64,000 nucleotides of DNA from Frondihabitans sp. PhB188 (GTDB taxonomy: Bacteria > Actinomycetota > Actinomycetes > Actinomycetales > Microbacteriaceae): contig NZ_RJUO01000002.1 of assembly GCF_003752365.1 (NCBI RefSeq), forward strand, positions 744,001 through 808,000. The letters are read 5' to 3'. Every line of letters starts with the position of its first letter. Within the stretch, counting starts at the first letter, position 1. The position numbers and the translations under genes are program-made. Shown piece by piece: positions 61,702 to 64,000 of the stretch. The notes beneath the pieces are model-generated. The model saw only the letters and a program-made list of their open reading frames with translations. It did not search any database and was not told the DNA's origin.

Positions 61702-62414
61702 CCGCACGACCCCGCCTGCTCCTCGTCGACGTCAGCGATCGCGAGAGGGCCGACCCGGCCTACGGAGCCACCCTCCGCGAGCTCACCGCGAGCATTGCGA
61801 GCGCAGGAACGCGGGCCGGCTTCGCCGTGCACCGCGTCGCCGCCGACTCCGCCGATCTGGCCGCCGAGCTCGCCGCCGCCGACGCGGTCCTCCTCACCGG
61901 GGGTGAAGACGTCGACCCGGCCCTGTACGGAGGCCCGGCCGACTATCCCGGTCGCGACGAGGTGTTCGCCGACGCCGACCGCGCGCAGACGGCGCTGGTG
62001 CGCGACGCCGTCGCCGCCGGGACCCCGGTCGTCGGCATCTGCCGCGGCATGCAGGTCGTCAACGTCGCCCTCGGCGGCGACCTCGTGCAGCACCTGCACG
62101 ACGGCGGCCACGTCGCCTCAGGGCCGGCCGACGCGCCCATGCTCTCGCACGCCGTCGCCATCGAGCCCACCAGCGACCTGGCCCGGATCGTCGGCGCCAC
62201 GGCGCTCCAGGTGCAGAGCTCGCACCACCAGGCGGTCGCCACTCCCGGCACCGGCCTGCGGGTGGTCGCCCGCGCGCTCGACGGCACGGCGGAGGCCGTC
62301 GAGCACGAGTCGGCGCCGGTGTGGGCGGTGCAGTGGCATCCCGAAGACGCGGGCTCGACCGGGAGCGTGCTCGACGACCTCCTGGCGGCGGCGCTTCGGG
62401 CGGTGCGCCGCTAG
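61698..62414 (+). CDS. class I glutamine amidotransferase-like hydrolase (PuuD-type)
   Basis: 238 residues. LLTGGEDVDPALYG and VVGICRGMQVVNVALGGDLVQHL (nucleophile Cys in GICRG) identify the gamma-glutamyl-GABA hydrolase family; SSHHQAV and VQWHPEDA supply the His and Glu of the triad. It would release glutamate from gamma-glutamyl compounds. Translationally coupled to the toxin-antitoxin pair (ATGA), which is unexpected. Followed by an exact 12-mer and palindromic copy 4. Confidence 0.9.
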   Translation: MTARPRLLLVDVSDRERADPAYGATLRELTASIASAGTRAGFAVHRVAADSADLAAELAAADAVLLTGGEDVDPALYGGPADYPGRDEVFADADRAQTALVRDAVAAGTPVVGICRGMQVVNVALGGDLVQHLHDGGHVASGPADAPMLSHAVAIEPTSDLARIVGATALQVQSSHHQAVATPGTGLRVVARALDGTAEAVEHESAPVWAVQWHPEDAGSTGSVLDDLLAAALRAVRR

Positions 62415-62432
62415 GAGTTCCTGCGCCCTCAG

Positions 62433-62511
62433 AAATTCAAGGAGATTCTCGGTCGCGGCGATGGGCGCATGCCGATCGGGGCGGCGCCGGAGCGAGAATC
62501 TCCTTGAATTT
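62433..62511. repeat. palindromic intergenic element, copy 4 (best conserved)
   Basis: 79 bp with perfect 18-bp inverted arms, AAATTCAAGGAGATTCTC at 62433-62450 and its complement at 62494-62511, core GCATGCCGATCGG at 62468-62480. It lies between convergent amidotransferase and metallo-hydrolase genes, six bases after an exact 12-mer copy. Confidence 0.92.
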
Positions 62512-62521
62512 CGGGAGCGGG

Positions 62522-63163
62522 TCAGAGGGTGACTGTCTCGCCGATCGCGGGCGACATCATCGGCGTGCCGGTGAGCCCGCTCTCGCCGAGCCACTGGTCC
62601 ATCGAGCCGCGGCCGGCCTCGCTGAGCATGAGGTCGTGGATCTGCACGGTGCGGGTCGGCTTCACGGCGCGCACGTAGTCGACGGCGCCCTGCGTGGTGA
62701 CCCAGGGCCCACTGGTGGGGAGCAGGAGCGACTCGACCGGCACGCCGGGCTCGAGGTAGGCGTCGCCGGGGTGGAAGACGGCCGAGTCGACGAGGTACCC
62801 GACGTTCTGCATGAGCGGCATGTCGCTGTGGATCGACGCGTGGTGCTCGCCGAACACCGCGATGTCGAAGCCGGCCTCGGTGAACGAGTCGCCCGTCGAG
62901 ACGGTGACGACGCGGCCGTCGTGGCCGCCCAGCGGTGAGGTGACCGACTCGGGGCCGTAGACGGTGAGCTCGGGCTGCACGTCGAGCGCGGCGCTCAGGA
63001 TGCCGGCGTCGAAGTGGTCGGGGTGGTCGTGCGTGATGAGCACGGCGGCGGCACCCGAGACGAGCTCCGCAGCGTTCGGGGTATAGCTGCCTGGGTCGAT
63101 GACGAGGTCGCCCTCGCCTTTCGAGAGGACGACCGTGGCGTGCGTGTGCTTGGTGAGCTCCAT
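62522..63163 (-). CDS. MBL-fold metal-dependent hydrolase (UlaG-like)
   Basis: 213 residues. The metal motif is ITHDHPDHFD near residue 44, with FGEHH and HPGDAY providing further ligands. It resembles UlaG-type beta-lactamase-fold hydrolases. Divergent from a MarR gene with a shared operator, so it is likely repressed by it and induced by a small ligand. Confidence 0.88.
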   Translation of the reverse strand: MELTKHTHATVVLSKGEGDLVIDPGSYTPNAAELVSGAAAVLITHDHPDHFDAGILSAALDVQPELTVYGPESVTSPLGGHDGRVVTVSTGDSFTEAGFDIAVFGEHHASIHSDMPLMQNVGYLVDSAVFHPGDAYLEPGVPVESLLLPTSGPWVTTQGAVDYVRAVKPTRTVQIHDLMLSEAGRGSMDQWLGESGLTGTPMMSPAIGETVTL

Positions 63164-63169
63164 GCACCG

Positions 63170-63194
63170 AACTATACAGGTTGACTGTATAGTT
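63170..63194. promoter_or_regulatory. MarR operator between MBL and marR genes
   Basis: AACTATACAG (63170-63179) and its exact complement (63185-63194), spacer GTTGA. TATAGT occurs in both directions, each only 6-7 bases from a start codon, so the palindrome contains both -10 boxes. Confidence 0.75.
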
Positions 63195-63199
63195 GCGCC

Positions 63200-63658
63200 A
63201 TGAGCAGCGCCGCCAGCCGCCCCGAAGGCGACAGCCCCTTCACCCTCGAAGACGCCGACAACCTCCGCCGCTCGGTGGGAACGATAGTCCGAGCCGTCCG
63301 CGACCGGACCACCGACGAGTCCGACGGCCAGATCGAGACCCTCGGCTTCCTGATGCGCGACGGCGCGCAGAGCATCGCGCACCTGGCCCGCCGCCGGGCC
63401 GTGCGGCACCAGAGCATGAGCTCCATCGTCGCCGACCTCGAGAACCGGGGGCTCGTCGCCCGCGACCCCGACCCGGCCGACGCGCGCGGCGTGCTGATCT
63501 CGCTCACGGGCGCAGGAACTGCCGTGGTCACCGAGTCACGCGAGACCCGCTCCGTCGTGCTGCGGGACGCCGCGATGCGGGCACTCGTCGGCGAGGACCT
63601 CGCGCTCCTCGCGCGCCTCCCCGCCCTGCTCGACGCCCTGTCGGCTGAGCTCGCCTGA
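63200..63658 (+). CDS. MarR-family transcriptional regulator
   Basis: 152 residues. IETLGFLMRDGAQSIAHLARRRAVRHQSMSSIV and ENRGLVARDPDPADARGVLISLT (in parts) form the winged helix. Divergent from the MBL hydrolase with a perfect palindromic operator, so it is autorepressing. A near copy of the dispersed 12-mer encodes GAGT in the wing's end. It is convergent with the next gene, with palindromic copy 5 between. Confidence 0.9.
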   Translation: MSSAASRPEGDSPFTLEDADNLRRSVGTIVRAVRDRTTDESDGQIETLGFLMRDGAQSIAHLARRRAVRHQSMSSIVADLENRGLVARDPDPADARGVLISLTGAGTAVVTESRETRSVVLRDAAMRALVGEDLALLARLPALLDALSAELA

Positions 63659-63667
63659 CCCGTCTGC

Positions 63668-63746
63668 AAAATCAAGGAGATCGGCCGCCGAAGATGCCCG
63701 GGATCCGCCCCACGTTCGGTGCGGCAGACCAGATCTCCTTGAAATT
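63668..63746. repeat. palindromic intergenic element, copy 5
   Basis: About 79 bp with 10-bp perfect inner arms TCAAGGAGAT at 63672-63681 and its complement at 63733-63742; the left arm has lost two T relative to other copies and the core is more diverged (GATGCCCGGGATCC). The stop codon of the next gene lies at its right edge. Confidence 0.8.
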
Positions 63747-64000
63747 ACGAGGACGTGCCGCGGCGGCGGAGCGCGCCGTGCCCCGGCAGCAGCGTCCAGT
63801 CGGCGTAGCGGCCGGCGAGCTCGGCGGCGAGCTGCGAGGCGGCGCGCACGTCGGAGTGGAACATCGGGTGCAGAGACTGGGGGCCTACGCGGCGCGAGAC
63901 CGCGTGGCCGGTGACGAGGGCGTCGCCGGTCGCCACGGCACGGGCGTCGACGAGCTCGTACAGCGTGTGGCCCGGCGTGTGGCCGATCGACGGGACGGCG
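63745..64000 (-). CDS. MBL-fold hydrolase, C-terminal part
   Basis: The gene runs off the right edge; 84 codons are visible. IGHTPGHTLYELVDARAVATGDAL (in parts) and LLPGHGAL match the second half of metallo-beta-lactamase-fold hydrolases, with two metal-binding His. The stop codon TAA is inside the right arm of palindromic element 5. The ATG-initiated reading at 63936 is internal to this protein. Confidence 0.8.
   Translation of the reverse strand, partial: AVPSIGHTPGHTLYELVDARAVATGDALVTGHAVSRRVGPQSLHPMFHSDVRAASQLAAELAGRYADWTLLPGHGALRRRGTSS

Overview
The window is a high-GC bacterial chromosome segment, most likely from an actinobacterium of the Microbacteriaceae type. The evidence is the very high G+C at third positions, many GTG starts, dense 4-base ATGA/GTGA gene overlaps, actinobacterial families (DUF3105, DUF3060, PIG-V-like mannosyltransferase, NlpC/P60, AI-2E exporter, sulfite-oxidase-like pair) and several promoters whose -10 box lies only 5-9 bases before the start codon. 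Genus is not claimed. No rRNA, tRNA, CRISPR array, transposase or prophage was seen.

Layout. 0-5.8 kb: 2-oxoacid dehydrogenase E1 beta (partial) and alpha, an aromatic/histidinol-phosphate aminotransferase, a small holin-like membrane protein, a low-molecular-weight tyrosine phosphatase, purB, and two coupled membrane proteins. 5.9-12.4 kb: a tightly overlapping five-gene minus-strand operon with a polytopic membrane protein, two GMC flavoprotein oxidoreductases (the upstream one carries a 1-base frameshift), a secreted alpha/beta hydrolase and a small protein resembling a domain of large cholesterol-oxidase-like proteins. 12.6-29.9 kb: desaturase, aldo/keto reductase, molybdenum oxidoreductase plus flavin reductase, mannosyltransferase, two regulator/exporter pairs (MarR with Bcr/CflA, PadR with DHA2), a GH6 lipoprotein, NlpC/P60 hydrolase, esterase, SDR with HxlR and a LysR-type HTH stub, DUF3105 and DUF3060 proteins.

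30-53.7 kb: a purine-catabolic island. It runs from xanthine dehydrogenase (separate FAD subunit, fused Fe-S/molybdenum subunit, XdhC, MocA-like nucleotidyltransferase) and guanine deaminase through uricase, 5-hydroxyisourate hydrolase and OHCU decarboxylase to allantoinase, allantoate amidohydrolase and a ureidoglycine/alanine-glyoxylate aminotransferase. An AtzH-amidase fusion and an acetamidase/formamidase follow. Inside the island sits a less understood module: an amidohydrolase with an altered metal site, a flavin/[2Fe-2S] reductase, an XRE-cupin regulator, a CodA-like deaminase, a FAD-linked oxidase, a creatininase-family hydrolase and two tiny overlapping ORFs. Two regulators (XRE-cupin and RpiR) and a TGTTGA-type inverted repeat suggest local control. 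No purine transporter is in the window.

53.8-64 kb: class A penicillin-binding protein, AI-2E exporter, DUF1992 protein, ogt plus an Ada/AlkA fusion glycosylase, thioesterase, an HTH-MNT/HEPN toxin-antitoxin pair with a perfect 29-bp operator palindrome and a class I amidotransferase coupled to it, and a divergent MarR/metallo-hydrolase pair with its own operator.

Two repeat systems run across everything and are not explained by the genes. One is five ~79-bp intergenic palindromic elements with arms containing TCAAGGAGAT, four of the five between convergent genes. The other is a 12-mer, GCGCAGGAACTC, found exactly 12 times on both strands, in several reading frames and between genes. These are the strongest candidates for something undescribed.
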